Assembly: GCA_022072405.1 (NCBI GenBank)
Contig: JAJVHX010000006.1
Coordinates: 62,001-126,000 of the forward strand
Direction of reading: 5' to 3'
Origin: Phycisphaerae bacterium
GTDB taxonomy: Bacteria; Planctomycetota; Phycisphaerae; UBA1845; CAIVHJ01
Length of the DNA stretch: 64,000 nt
Within the stretch, counting starts at the first letter, position 1. Each line of letters opens with the position of its first letter. Positions 23,935 through 33,052 of the stretch are shown piece after piece. The notes beneath the pieces are model-generated. The model did not search any database, was not told the origin of the DNA, and saw only the letters and a program-made list of their open reading frames with translations. Both the position numbers and the translations under genes were made by a program.

Positions 23935-24897
23935 TCAGTTGTCCTCCTCTTCGGTGAGGCGTTTGCCGGTCAGGGTGATGAAGACATCTTCCAGATTTAC
24001 ATGCCGCGTGGTCAGGCTGGCCAGTTCGAGCTGCTCAGCGGCCAGTTGTTGCAGCAGACTGGGAATGGCCAGGTGCGGTTCCGCCACGGTGAGCAGGTAG
24101 CCATCCGGTTCACGGGTGGCGGAGTGGACCGTGGCGACGCGGGTAAAATGATCCGGCGGCAGATCGTCACGCCGCTGGCCATTCTGCTGCAGACTGAACT
24201 CCACGACATGTTCACCACCGAGTTGGTGGATCAACTGGCGGGGCGTGCCCAGGGCAATGATTTTCCCCTGGTCCACGATGGCGACGCGGTCGCTCAGCTT
24301 TTCGGCCTCATCCATATAGTGAGTGGTCAGCAGAATGGTCGTGCCGGTGGCTTTGAGTGCGGTGACCACATCCCACAACCGCCGACGCGCGGTCGGGTCC
24401 AGTCCGGTGGTGGGCTCGTCGAGAAAGAGCAGTTCGGGTTTACCCACCAGTCCGCAGGCCACCGCCAACCGCTGCTTCTGCCCGCCGGAAAGCGTTCTCA
24501 CCAGGGCGCTGGATTTCTCTTCGAGATCGACCAGATGCAGGGCTTGTTGCGGAGTGATCCCGATTCGATAAAAGCTGCGGAACAGTTGCAGCGTCTCGAT
24601 CACTGTGAGCTTGTCCTGCAGGCGGGTTTCCTGCAGGGTGCTGCCCAATTTTTCGCGCAGCTCGCTGTCATTACCGGCGCCCCAGCGCAGACCGAGTACC
24701 TGCACTTCGCCGCTGGTGGGTTCGATCAGCCCCTGCAGAATTTCAACGGTGGTGGTTTTGCCGGCGCCGTTCGGGCCGAGCAATCCGAAACATTCTCCGC
24801 GCGGAACTTCCAGTTCCAGGCCGCGCAGCGCTTCGACGCTGCGTTTGCCGTCTTCATAGGTCTTGACCAGGTTCTCGCAGACGATCGCCGATGTCAT
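23935..24897 (-). CDS. ABC transporter ATP-binding protein
   Basis: The 320-residue ATPase has Walker A GPNGAGKT at 41-48, the LSGGQ signature at 136-140, Walker B LLFLDEP at 156-162 and the switch His in TTHYMDEAEKLSD. The C-terminal 90 residues form the extension typical of drug/antibiotic or lipid exporter ATPases with a DUF4162-like fold. It energises export together with the ABC-2 permease encoded downstream. It lies just past a strong terminator of the DUF4139-like genes, so it has its own transcript. Confidence 0.92.
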   Translation of the reverse strand: MTSAIVCENLVKTYEDGKRSVEALRGLELEVPRGECFGLLGPNGAGKTTTVEILQGLIEPTSGEVQVLGLRWGAGNDSELREKLGSTLQETRLQDKLTVIETLQLFRSFYRIGITPQQALHLVDLEEKSSALVRTLSGGQKQRLAVACGLVGKPELLFLDEPTTGLDPTARRRLWDVVTALKATGTTILLTTHYMDEAEKLSDRVAIVDQGKIIALGTPRQLIHQLGGEHVVEFSLQQNGQRRDDLPPDHFTRVATVHSATREPDGYLLTVAEPHLAIPSLLQQLAAEQLELASLTTRHVNLEDVFITLTGKRLTEEEDN

Positions 24898-24926
24898 AAG
24901 GGGATACTATACCCGAAGCGCTGTCG

Positions 24927-24957
24927 AAAAAAACAGCACCCGGTTGAACCGGGTGCT
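24927..24957 (-). terminator. Rho-independent terminator after the DUF4139-like genes
   Basis: On the minus strand an 11-bp stem (AGCACCCGGTT with AACCGGGTGCT, 24935-24957) with a 1- to 3-nt loop is followed by seven T residues. It ends the three-gene DUF4139-like unit. Confidence 0.9.
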
Positions 24958-24994
24958 TTATGCTGGGGGATGGAAATGTTCTTAATGAAATTCG

Positions 24995-26425
24995 CTATTC
25001 GCTCTTTTTGATGGTGACGTTGTATTGTTGGGCGAGCGTGCCCTGGGCGCGGTTGATCTGATAGGCGAGGTCTTTGATTTCACCCGCCGGGATGGTGGCG
25101 GTAATCTGCGGCGTGCGGAAGTCGTAGAGCGTGGGGTCGAGGCTGCTGGCATATTCGACGTGACCGTCGAAGGCGCGGCGGATTTCGACGTTGACCTCTT
25201 TACCGCTGTAATTGCGGATGCGTTCCACCCACTGCTCATGGTCCCACCAGCCGACGACGTTATCATCGATTTCGATCCGGTGACCCTCAGTGGGGGAGAA
25301 GTAGATATCGGCGCCAGCGCGATGGAACCAGAAATCGTCACGCCAGCTTTTCTGGCGGACCAGTTGATGGATGACCTGCGCATCGGGTCCGAGGTTGAGT
25401 TCGATCATCTCGCCGATCGGGACATATTTGACGTATTGCTGGCCAAGGAAGCTGAGTCCGTCGCGGCCGTTGTCGCGGAAAACCTGCACCGTGCCGTCGG
25501 GCAGCGGCGTCGTGCCGAGTTTGCTCTCGGTATCGTTGCGCAGCAGAAACATTTTGACCATCTGGTCGCCATACTCGGCGGGGCGATAGCGGTATTGCAC
25601 TTTAAAGGCTACCTCGCCCGCACCGAAGCTGCGCATGCGTTTGCTCCAGCCGTTGCGGATCGTCTCCGTCCCCTCGATGGTGTAGATGAAATATTCGCTC
25701 AGACCCTCCTTGATGATCTGCTTCTCACGTTCCTGCCTGCCACCTTCTCCGCCGCCAAAGACCGAACCTGCCGCTTCTGCTTTATCTAACGCACGGCGGG
25801 CCCTAGCAAGCGTTTCGAAATTTCTTGTATCCTCAGCGCGACTAAAATGAAGTTCCAATCCGTAGAATTGATCCATCGCTGATTGAGCGAGCTGGGCGAT
25901 GGGTTCGACGAGGTTGATGGTGCCGACGACGAGCCGAACCTGAGCATCCTCATATTCCTCACCGCTGTTGTTGTAGACACGGATGAAGCTGTCGATGCGG
26001 AGCTGTTTTTCGTCGGGATCGGAGATGACGACGTAATCCGCAGACCAGGACAGACCGCTGGTGAAGTAGGATATCTCCACCTCTGCCACGCCGTCGAATT
26101 TGCTCTCGATGTTCCAATAGACCATTTCGCGTTTGTCGTGCGGGAAGGTGCTGTCGAGCAGTTCCAGTTCGTCGGCGTGTGACTTAAACCGCACCTCGAC
26201 GCTGGTGGGATCGATCAGCGTGCCGGCCCACGAAAACTGCAGTGAATTCAATCCCTGCTTGAACGTGATGTGTCGTACCTCTCGCGCGAGCGTCAGGTCT
26301 TCGCTGTTGTAGATGGTCAGCTGGACCGTGTCACGTCCGGGCAAGGTGGCCAAGTCGACGTTCTGGGCCAATCCGGCGGCGGTATAACACAAACAGCCAA
26401 CGATGATCGTCAGTACGTATTTCAT
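24995..26425 (-). CDS. DUF4139-like exported protein, tandem paralogue 1
   Basis: The 476-residue protein has a signal peptide (cleaved near GLA-QN). A DUF4140/DUF4139-like layout follows: QLTIYNSEDLTLAREVRHITF at the front, then EISYFTSGLSWSADYVVISD and a long beta-rich C-terminal half ending with TIPAGEIKDLAYQINRAQG. It is near-identical to the next gene upstream over the first 175 and the last 260 residues, but differs strongly in a central stretch of about 40 residues. The family is found in envelope proteins of unknown role. The start is 2 bp after the stop of its upstream twin, so translation is likely coupled. Confidence 0.8.
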   Translation of the reverse strand: MKYVLTIIVGCLCYTAAGLAQNVDLATLPGRDTVQLTIYNSEDLTLAREVRHITFKQGLNSLQFSWAGTLIDPTSVEVRFKSHADELELLDSTFPHDKREMVYWNIESKFDGVAEVEISYFTSGLSWSADYVVISDPDEKQLRIDSFIRVYNNSGEEYEDAQVRLVVGTINLVEPIAQLAQSAMDQFYGLELHFSRAEDTRNFETLARARRALDKAEAAGSVFGGGEGGRQEREKQIIKEGLSEYFIYTIEGTETIRNGWSKRMRSFGAGEVAFKVQYRYRPAEYGDQMVKMFLLRNDTESKLGTTPLPDGTVQVFRDNGRDGLSFLGQQYVKYVPIGEMIELNLGPDAQVIHQLVRQKSWRDDFWFHRAGADIYFSPTEGHRIEIDDNVVGWWDHEQWVERIRNYSGKEVNVEIRRAFDGHVEYASSLDPTLYDFRTPQITATIPAGEIKDLAYQINRAQGTLAQQYNVTIKKSE

Positions 26426-26427
26426 AA

Positions 26428-27852
26428 TTAGCCCTTTTTCAGGGTGACATTGTTCTGTTTGGCGAGCGTGCCCTGAGCGCGGTTGATCTGGTAAGCCAGA
26501 TCTTTGATCTGCCCAGCGGGGACGGTTGCTACTATCTGCGGAGTACGGAAGTCATAGAGCGTTGGATCAAGGCCACTGACATATTCCACCTGGCCGTCAA
26601 AGGCGCGGCGGATTTCGATGTTGACCTCTTTACCGCTGTAATTGCGGACGCGCTCGACCCACTGCTCATGATCCTGCCAGCCGACAACAGTGTCATTGAT
26701 CTCGATCTTATGGCCTTGAGTGGGGGAGTAATAGACCTTGGCGCCAGTGCGATGGAACCAGAAGTCGTCACGCCAGCTTTTCTGGCGGACCAGTTGATGG
26801 ATGACCTGCGGATCGGGGCCAAGGTTGAGTTCGATCATGTCGCCGATCGGGACATAATTGACGTACTGCTGGCCAAGGAAGCTGAGTCCGTCGCGGCCGT
26901 TGTCGCGGAAGACCTGCACCGTGCCGTCGGGCAGCGGCGTGGTTCCGAGTTTGCTTTCGGTGTCGTTGCGGAGCAGGAACATTTTGACCATCTGGTCGCC
27001 GTACTCGGCGGGGCGGTAGCGGTATTGCACTTTGAAGGCGACAGCGTCGGCACCGAAACTGCGCATGCGTTTGCTCCAGCCGTTGCGGATCGTCTCCGTC
27101 CCCTCGATACTATAGAGGAAATATTCACTGAGTCCCTGTTTGATCACCTCTTTACGGTGGTACACTTGTTGGTCCATCATTTCTGAAGTTGGGGCTGGGG
27201 CTTCGGCAGCGGAGATGGCTTTTTTAGCGGCGCGGCCTTTCAATTGTCGATATTCATCCTGGTCGGCCTCCTGCAGTGATTGGCCGAGCTGCACCACGCG
27301 ATCCATCGGCATCTGGGCGAGCTGGGCGATCTGCTCGACGAGGTTGATGGTGCCGACGACGAGCCGGACCTGGGCATCCTCATACTCTTCGCCGCTGTTG
27401 TTGTAGACGCGGATGAAGCTGTCGATGCGCAGCTCTTTTTCATCCGGGTCGGAGATGACGACGTAATCCGCCGACCAGGTGAGTCCGCTGGTGAAATAGG
27501 ATATTTCCACCTCGGCGACGCCATCCAGTTCACTCTGGATGTTCCAATAGACCATTTCGCGGCGGTCGTGGGGAAAGGTGCTGTCGAGCAGTTCGAGCTG
27601 GTCGGTGTGGCTTTTGAAGCGTACTTCAATACTGGTCGGGTCGATCAGCGTGCCGGCCCATGAGAATTGCAGCGAATTGAGGCCCTGCTTGAAGGTGATG
27701 TGGCGGGTCTCGCGCACCAGGGTCAGGTCTTCGCTGTTGTAGATGGTCAGTTGCACGGTGTCGCGACCGGGCAGCGTGGCCAGATCGACATTCTGGGCGT
27801 AAGCCAATATCGGCGACAGAAAAAGAATCGTTGGGATTATATATTTATTCAT
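26428..27852 (-). CDS. DUF4139-like exported protein, tandem paralogue 2
   Basis: The 474-residue twin of the preceding entry, with its own signal peptide (cleaved near AYA-QN). Over long blocks even the codons are the same, e.g. around QLVRQKSWRDDFWFHR. The divergent central segment (about residues 172-215) reads as a charged helix and an Ala/Pro-rich stretch with Met/Gln rather than the Gly-rich one of its neighbour. This pattern suggests recent duplication or gene conversion around a variable core. It begins 87 bp after the third, more distant paralogue. Confidence 0.8.
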   Translation of the reverse strand: MNKYIIPTILFLSPILAYAQNVDLATLPGRDTVQLTIYNSEDLTLVRETRHITFKQGLNSLQFSWAGTLIDPTSIEVRFKSHTDQLELLDSTFPHDRREMVYWNIQSELDGVAEVEISYFTSGLTWSADYVVISDPDEKELRIDSFIRVYNNSGEEYEDAQVRLVVGTINLVEQIAQLAQMPMDRVVQLGQSLQEADQDEYRQLKGRAAKKAISAAEAPAPTSEMMDQQVYHRKEVIKQGLSEYFLYSIEGTETIRNGWSKRMRSFGADAVAFKVQYRYRPAEYGDQMVKMFLLRNDTESKLGTTPLPDGTVQVFRDNGRDGLSFLGQQYVNYVPIGDMIELNLGPDPQVIHQLVRQKSWRDDFWFHRTGAKVYYSPTQGHKIEINDTVVGWQDHEQWVERVRNYSGKEVNIEIRRAFDGQVEYVSGLDPTLYDFRTPQIVATVPAGQIKDLAYQINRAQGTLAKQNNVTLKKG

Positions 27853-27898
27853 GATGGTAATCCTTGACCAGGCGTTTCGGGTTTGATCGCGTTCGCCA

Positions 27899-27945
27899 AT
27901 CGCCGGACCGTTCCCTGACGGTCGCGGTTTTGAAAATTGCTACCA
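27899..27945. repeat. Partial family A core between DUF4139-like genes
   Basis: GGACCGTTCCCTGACGGTCGCGGTTTTGAAAATTG carries the family A core followed by a family B-like TTTTGAAAATT end, in the 87-bp space before the second paralogue. It is a truncated or hybrid copy. Confidence 0.45.
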
Positions 27946-29133
27946 TTCGTTTTCGATCCAGAGATGAATTTCGAATTCCAGTTTCTCGGCTTTGCCTTCG
28001 CCGCTGCGGGCGGGCAGGGGCACGTGAAACATCACCGTATCAGCGTCCACCCTGGTCGGGTCCGTGTCGCGCCAGTCGGTGTGCATCTGTTCATTGTCGA
28101 GCCGCCACTGCACCGCGCGGTCGCGGCTGCCGATGGACTCGTTGCGGACGTAAGGGAGCGCTTCGCGGATGTCGAGAGTGACGGGCTTATCCTTGAAGTT
28201 TTCGATTTCATATTTCAGGATAATTTCCTGGTTGAAGAGGTTGCCGAGTAAGCGGTGCTGCTCGTTCTTTTTGATGGTGCGTTTGACAACCACATCCTTG
28301 GCGACACCCAGGTAGAGGCGCATCTGGTCATCAAGCGGGGTGAACGGTCCCCAGTCTTCACCGATGAAAGCGTTACCGCCGGAACCGTCATCCTGAAAAA
28401 TGCGCACCTTGCCGGGTTGCAGGGGAAAGCGCCCCAGACCCGCTTCTTTCGTGTTTTTGATTACGTAGTGCATCGGCACCATGAGCTGGTTTTTACCGCG
28501 ATCGAGATAATCAAATTCAGCGGGGTCGCAGGTATAGGATTTGACAATGGGTATCTCATCGAAGCGGGCGCTGAGCAGCTCCTTGGTTTCGTTGAGGCCG
28601 ATCTGTTTCTGGAAGTAATCACCGAACCCGAGCCATACCCCGCTGTTGCCATATTCCTCGTTGGAGAAATTATGCAGGCGGAGATACTGCCGGAGGGTCA
28701 GGGTTTTTTCGTCATGGCTGGCGAGGGCCTTGTAGATAAAACTTTTCTGCAGGCCGCCGATGATATAGCTGATCCGCACCTTGGCGGAGAGGTCGCCGCT
28801 GCTGGAGACGCACCAGACCAGAGCATTCTCATTGGGTGGATAACTGACCGACAGCACTTTGATCTGTTCGGGGTGGCTGACGGCGCGGAACTGGATGGAT
28901 TCCTTGTTGATGGCGGTATTATTCCAGGAGAAATCAATTTCATTCACACCGGCAGCCAGCGGAATGATGCGCTCCTCCTCGACCAGCGTGACCTGCTCAT
29001 GTTCCAGCTGGATTTCGACCCGTTCACGCAGCGGCAGGGTGACCAGCTTGATGCGGGCCTGGGCGGTTGGGGTGGCGCAAAGTAACATCAGCAGCAACAG
29101 GGTTAAGGTGAGCGGGTAGTGGGTCCAGCGCAT
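27940..29133 (-). CDS. DUF4139-like exported protein, divergent paralogue 3
   Basis: The 397-residue protein has a signal peptide (MRWTHYPLTLTLLLLMLLCATPTAQA). It follows the same plan as the two downstream genes: VEIQLEHEQVTLVEEERIIPL, VRISYIIGGLQKSFIYKALAS, and a C-terminal beta region with HRLLGNLFNQEIILKYEIENF. Identity to the twins is low but collinear, so it is an older member of the same tandem family. It is the first gene of the minus-strand unit. No catalytic residues are evident. A structural role in the envelope is inference. Confidence 0.75.
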   Translation of the reverse strand: MRWTHYPLTLTLLLLMLLCATPTAQARIKLVTLPLRERVEIQLEHEQVTLVEEERIIPLAAGVNEIDFSWNNTAINKESIQFRAVSHPEQIKVLSVSYPPNENALVWCVSSSGDLSAKVRISYIIGGLQKSFIYKALASHDEKTLTLRQYLRLHNFSNEEYGNSGVWLGFGDYFQKQIGLNETKELLSARFDEIPIVKSYTCDPAEFDYLDRGKNQLMVPMHYVIKNTKEAGLGRFPLQPGKVRIFQDDGSGGNAFIGEDWGPFTPLDDQMRLYLGVAKDVVVKRTIKKNEQHRLLGNLFNQEIILKYEIENFKDKPVTLDIREALPYVRNESIGSRDRAVQWRLDNEQMHTDWRDTDPTRVDADTVMFHVPLPARSGEGKAEKLEFEIHLWIENEW

Positions 29134-29369
29134 GGACTGACTCCTGACAAGGATTTACGAGATCGATTCAGCGGATGATTATCCTTCAACCTTACCTTGG
29201 ACACGAGTGCGGTTATAAAGTTTCAGAAAAATAATAGTGGTGTGGAGCGGCTGGTTGTCAGACGGGGGGCAGTTTTCTAATATATGAACCACTATTCAGT
29301 TAACAACACCAGCAGCTGCCTGGCCAGCCCGGTGGGTTGCCGGGTCCGATCAGCAAGAAGGAGAAGCTC

Positions 29370-30584
29370 TTGAGTACCAACCACAACCGTGCGAAACATC
29401 TGTTCACTTCGGAGTCGGTGGCGATGGGTCATCCGGACAAGGTGGCCGATCAGATCAGCGATGCGATTCTGGACGCGATGCTGGCCCAGGACCCAGCCAG
29501 TCGCGTAGCCTGCGAAACGCTGGTGACTACGGGAATGGCGGTGGTGGCGGGTGAGATTACTACCAAGGCTTATGTACATATTCCCAAGATTGTGCGTGAG
29601 ACGATCCAGGAGATCGGCTATACCGACGCAGCCATGGGCTTTGATTATCAAACCTGCGCAGTGATCACCACCATCGATGAACAATCGCCCGATATCGCCC
29701 AGGGGGTGCTGGGCAAGGGCAAGCATAAGGGTCAGCAGGGGGCGGGAGATCAGGGGTTGATGTTTGGGTTTGCCTGCCGCGAGACCGGGACCTTAATGCC
29801 GCTGCCGATCCACCTGTCGCATCGTATCGTGGAGCAGTTGGCGCGGGTACGGATGGATGGCACGATGAAATGGCTGAGACCGGACGGCAAGAGTCAGGTG
29901 ACGATTGAATATCACAACGGCCAGCCGTATCGCATTCATACCGTGGTGCTCAGTGCCCAGCATGATGAGAGCGTCTGCGAAAAGGGCGGCCGGGGTAACC
30001 TGACTCGCAAAGCCGAACAGCAATTAATCGAAAAAGTGATCCTGCCGGTACTGCCCAAGGCGCTGCTCAAGAGTAAGCCAATTTATCATATCAATCCGAC
30101 GGGGCGGTTCGTGGTCGGCGGGCCGCAGGGTGATTGCGGGCTGACCGGGCGAAAGATCATCGTCGATACGTACGGCGGGCGGGGCTGCCATGGCGGCGGG
30201 GCGTTTTCCGGCAAGGATCCCAGCAAGGTGGATCGCTCCGCGAGCTACATGGCTCGTTACCTGGCCAAGAACGTGGTGGCGGCGGGATTGGCGGAGGTGT
30301 GCGAAGTGCAGATCGCTTATGCGATCGGCGTGGCTGAACCGGTCAGCCTGCTGGTCGATACGCAAGGTACCGGGCGAGTTGATGAGGATCGCCTGGAAAA
30401 GACGTTGCGCGATCTGATCGATCTGACGCCGGCGGGGATCATCAAACAGCTGCAGTTGCGCCGGCCTGTTTACAAAGAGACCGCTCGTCATGGTCACTTC
30501 GGCCGTACCGGTGCGGGTTTCACCTGGGAAAAAACCGACCTGGCCCCGAAACTGAACACCGCTACGAAGAAATGGATCAACTAA
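29370..30584 (+). CDS. metK: S-adenosylmethionine synthetase
   Basis: The 404-residue enzyme makes S-adenosylmethionine from methionine and ATP. It has the [16 protein letters not shown] block, the [12 protein letters not shown] signature (ATP site) and the [26 protein letters not shown] signature. Start is TTG 29370, with AAGAAGGAG (29356-29363) upstream; a TTG at 29337 would overlap a CCCGG/CCGGG hairpin (29328-29344). No SAM riboswitch type was recognised in the 29134-29369 leader. It is a single-gene transcript convergent with rnc. Confidence 0.96.
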   Translation: MSTNHNRAKHLFTSESVAMGHPDKVADQISDAILDAMLAQDPASRVACETLVTTGMAVVAGEITTKAYVHIPKIVRETIQEIGYTDAAMGFDYQTCAVITTIDEQSPDIAQGVLGKGKHKGQQGAGDQGLMFGFACRETGTLMPLPIHLSHRIVEQLARVRMDGTMKWLRPDGKSQVTIEYHNGQPYRIHTVVLSAQHDESVCEKGGRGNLTRKAEQQLIEKVILPVLPKALLKSKPIYHINPTGRFVVGGPQGDCGLTGRKIIVDTYGGRGCHGGGAFSGKDPSKVDRSASYMARYLAKNVVAAGLAEVCEVQIAYAIGVAEPVSLLVDTQGTGRVDEDRLEKTLRDLIDLTPAGIIKQLQLRRPVYKETARHGHFGRTGAGFTWEKTDLAPKLNTATKKWIN

Positions 30585-30648
30585 ACGGTCGGCAGGGCCG
30601 CCAACCGCTACACCATTATTGAAAATGCACAAGAGCGTGGAGGGGTGA

Positions 30649-31368
30649 TCAGAGTTCCATCATACCTGGATCATCCTGCTGTTCGAGAACATTCAGATCG
30701 ACCAGCGCGTTGAAGGCGGCGCGTTGTTCGGCTTCTTTTTTGTTGGGCCCCCAGGCGCTGGGGTAGCTTTTGCCCGCCACCCAGACGCAGACTTCGAAAC
30801 ATTTGTGATGATCGGGTCCTTTCTCGTCGAGCATTTCATAAACCGGCGTGCTGTTGAAATGTTTCTGGGTATATTGCTGCAGGTGTGATTTGAAGTTGCG
30901 TTGGTTTTCAGATTCGGCGGCGGCGACGATGTGTTCGACCATGTCCTGCAGAATGAACTGGCGGGCGATTTCCAGTCCGGCGTCGAGATAGAGCGCACCG
31001 ATGATGGATTCATAGATCGCCGCCAGCAGCGACTGGGGCAGATGCTCCTGGTCCGCCATTCCCTTACCCAGCACGATGCAGGTATCCAGCTCGCGATGGC
31101 GGCCCACTTTGGCGCAGGTGCGGCGGGAGACGACGGCCGATTTGATTTTGGTCATCTCGCCTTCGAGAAAATGGGGGTACCGGCGGTAGAGTTCCTCGCA
31201 CACCACCATGCCCAGCACCGCGTCGCCGAAAAATTCCAGCCGTTCATTGCTGTTGAGGCGATCGTCCGCGAAGGAGGCATGGGTCAGAGCCGCTTTGAGC
31301 AGTTCACGATCCGCGAAGTGGTGGCCGATGGCTGTTTCGGCCCGGGCGATGGCCGCTTCCCAGGGCAT
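30649..31368 (-). CDS. rnc: Ribonuclease III
   Basis: The 239-residue enzyme cleaves double-stranded RNA in rRNA and mRNA processing. It has the signature NERLEFFGDAVLG at 41-53 with catalytic Glu45 and Asp49, the distal ESIIGALYLDAG metal-binding block, and a C-terminal dsRNA-binding domain with GPNKKEAEQRAAFNAL. The ATG at 31368 is chosen because AAGGA lies 8 bp upstream; the longer open frame (to 31473) adds a Cys-rich stretch not found in the family. Confidence 0.95.
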   Translation of the reverse strand: MPWEAAIARAETAIGHHFADRELLKAALTHASFADDRLNSNERLEFFGDAVLGMVVCEELYRRYPHFLEGEMTKIKSAVVSRRTCAKVGRHRELDTCIVLGKGMADQEHLPQSLLAAIYESIIGALYLDAGLEIARQFILQDMVEHIVAAAESENQRNFKSHLQQYTQKHFNSTPVYEMLDEKGPDHHKCFEVCVWVAGKSYPSAWGPNKKEAEQRAAFNALVDLNVLEQQDDPGMMEL

Positions 31369-31515
31369 GGGAACATCCTTTCCGCAGGCCGATGGGCAAA
31401 CCCGCCAGGCGATTTCGCCGGTAACGGATTTACCCATGGGCCCAGCAGCAATGTTACTATAACTATTATGCACCCCTCAGGGAGATTCGTCCATAAAGAA
31501 ATCAGACCCATTCAC

Positions 31516-31570
31516 TAAGGAGCTATTGCAACCGGAAGATGAGTTTATCGAGTTTGGTAATAGCTCTTAA
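31516..31570 (+). repeat. MITE-like element, family D, internally deleted copy 2
   Basis: A 55-bp element carrying both ends of family D (TAAGGAGCTATTGCA and GAGTTTGGTAATAGCTCTTAA) plus the CCGGAAGATGAGTTTATC segment, but lacking the middle of about 85 bp present at 9324-9462 and 50424-50562. It touches the family C copy that follows. Confidence 0.7.
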
Positions 31571-31694
31571 AGCAGTTTCAGTATTAATGTACGGGGTCGT
31601 AGGGTGCCGCTGTTGTATCAGCAGTGGGGAAGCCCGACACGGCTCATAGAGCCGTGGCACACCGGACGGAACAGATAAAGTTTAACTGCCCTAG
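31571..31694. repeat. Dispersed element, family C copy 2
   Basis: AGCAGTTTCAGTATTAATG at the left and GTTTAACTGCC at the right enclose a CTGTTGTATCAGCAG hairpin and the GACACGGCTCATAGAGCCGTG hairpin. It occupies most of the 400-bp gap 31369-31768, right beside family D copy 2. Confidence 0.5.
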
Positions 31695-31768
31695 ACAGTC
31701 AATCACACTGAAAAACAGGGACAATGCACAAGCTGTAACCTACCGTTCATTGTAGTTTGAAGTTGATT

Positions 31769-32830
31769 TTAGAGGCGTTCATCGGATTCGGCGTTGCGTG
31801 TGATCTGAAAGGCGCGATTACCGCGATACTGGCCGATCCGTCCGGCAAATTTGTTTTTGCCCTCGATGCGCAGGATCAACTCATCGCCGCTGAGTTTTTC
31901 GGTCTGGATGATGTCGCCCGGCCGCAGATGCATCAGGTCGGAAACGGTGATGCGCGTCTCGGTCAGATAACATTGCAGTTCCACCTTGGCGTGGCGCAAC
32001 GAGCCGACGATTTTCTTGGTCTGATCTTCGCGATGGGTCCGGCGGGAATAAACAAACCAGTTCTGGGCGGTCAGTCGGCCGATCACCGGTTCGATCACGT
32101 TGAAGGGAATACACAGGCTCATGGTGCCCGCCCGGGCGCCCATCTTGATCTCGAATCCGATCACCACCACCACTTCATTGGGGGCGACGATCTGCACCAG
32201 TTGCGGGTTGCTTTCGGTATCTTCCAGGGTGAAATTGACCTGGGCGACGTCGGCCCAGCTTTCCGTCAGGCAGGCGAGGGCCCGGTCGGTGATCCGCCGC
32301 ACCAGTCGCAGTTCGATGGCGGTCAGCGGCCGTTGCGGAATATACAGCTCGGCGTTGCTTCCGCCCAGCAGGCGATCCATGATCGGATAGATGATCAGAG
32401 GGCTGAGTTCCAGACACAACTGCCCTTCGAGCGGGGCGGCTTCGAGCAGGTTGAAGCAGGTTGGGTTGGGTAGGGCGTGGATGAACTCACTGTAGGTGAG
32501 CTGCTCGATAGTAGCCACGCGACACTCAACGATGGTTCGCAGGAAACCGGAAAGTGACGCCCCCATGCTGCGGGCGAAGGTTTCGTGCAGGGCTTCGAGT
32601 GAGCGCATCTGATCCTTGCTAACCCGCTCCGGACGCTTGAAGTCATAATTGCGGACATCCTGTTCTTCGATATTGGCGGAGTAGGTGTACAGCACGGGTT
32701 CGAGTTGTGCTGATGGTCCGGCAGATCGGGAAGAGCCACCGGCCGGCTCCGGGGAAGCCACGCCCAGCGAACCCGATTCCACGGCTGCTAATAGCGCATC
32801 TACTTCTGCCTGGTCGAGTACATCCGACAT
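31769..32830 (-). CDS. fliM: Flagellar motor switch protein FliM
   Basis: The 353-residue protein has the N-terminal CheY-P-binding helix (VLDQAEVDALLAAV), the middle CheC-like domain (FARSMGASLSGFLRTIVECRVATIEQLTYSEFIHALP... ELSPLIIYPIMDRLLGG) and a C-terminal SpoA domain (VELQCYLTETRITVSDLMHLRPGDII). FliM sits in the flagellar C-ring and switches rotation on binding phospho-CheY. The ATG at 32830 is used because the family motif begins there and AGAGGG is just upstream; the frame is open back to 32953. No other flagellar gene is in the window. Confidence 0.93.
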   Translation of the reverse strand: MSDVLDQAEVDALLAAVESGSLGVASPEPAGGSSRSAGPSAQLEPVLYTYSANIEEQDVRNYDFKRPERVSKDQMRSLEALHETFARSMGASLSGFLRTIVECRVATIEQLTYSEFIHALPNPTCFNLLEAAPLEGQLCLELSPLIIYPIMDRLLGGSNAELYIPQRPLTAIELRLVRRITDRALACLTESWADVAQVNFTLEDTESNPQLVQIVAPNEVVVVIGFEIKMGARAGTMSLCIPFNVIEPVIGRLTAQNWFVYSRRTHREDQTKKIVGSLRHAKVELQCYLTETRITVSDLMHLRPGDIIQTEKLSGDELILRIEGKNKFAGRIGQYRGNRAFQITRNAESDERL

Positions 32831-33052
32831 GCACACCCTCTGCTTCAGGAAGCCTATACCGCCGCGGGTTGTCGCCGGGGTTCGGTGTAACCCCGCACTG
32901 CGGCTGTCTGCAACATAGTTATCGGAACCTTGGGGATACGACTTGAATAGCACACGGATGGGTCAGAGAAAGAATGGTTCGCTACTGGATCATTGCATGA
33001 TAGCATTCGTCCAGCGGATGTCTCCGATTGATTATGTGGTTACAACCAGGCA

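Noticed and set aside
24001-25011. 336-codon plus-strand frame across the ABC ATPase gene
   Set aside because: The minus-strand frame has complete Walker and signature motifs; the plus frame is a shadow that also runs through the terminator.
29134-29369. SAM riboswitch in the metK leader
   Set aside because: Only a 5-bp CCCGG/CCGGG hairpin was found; no recognised SAM-I, II, III or IV core could be laid on the sequence.
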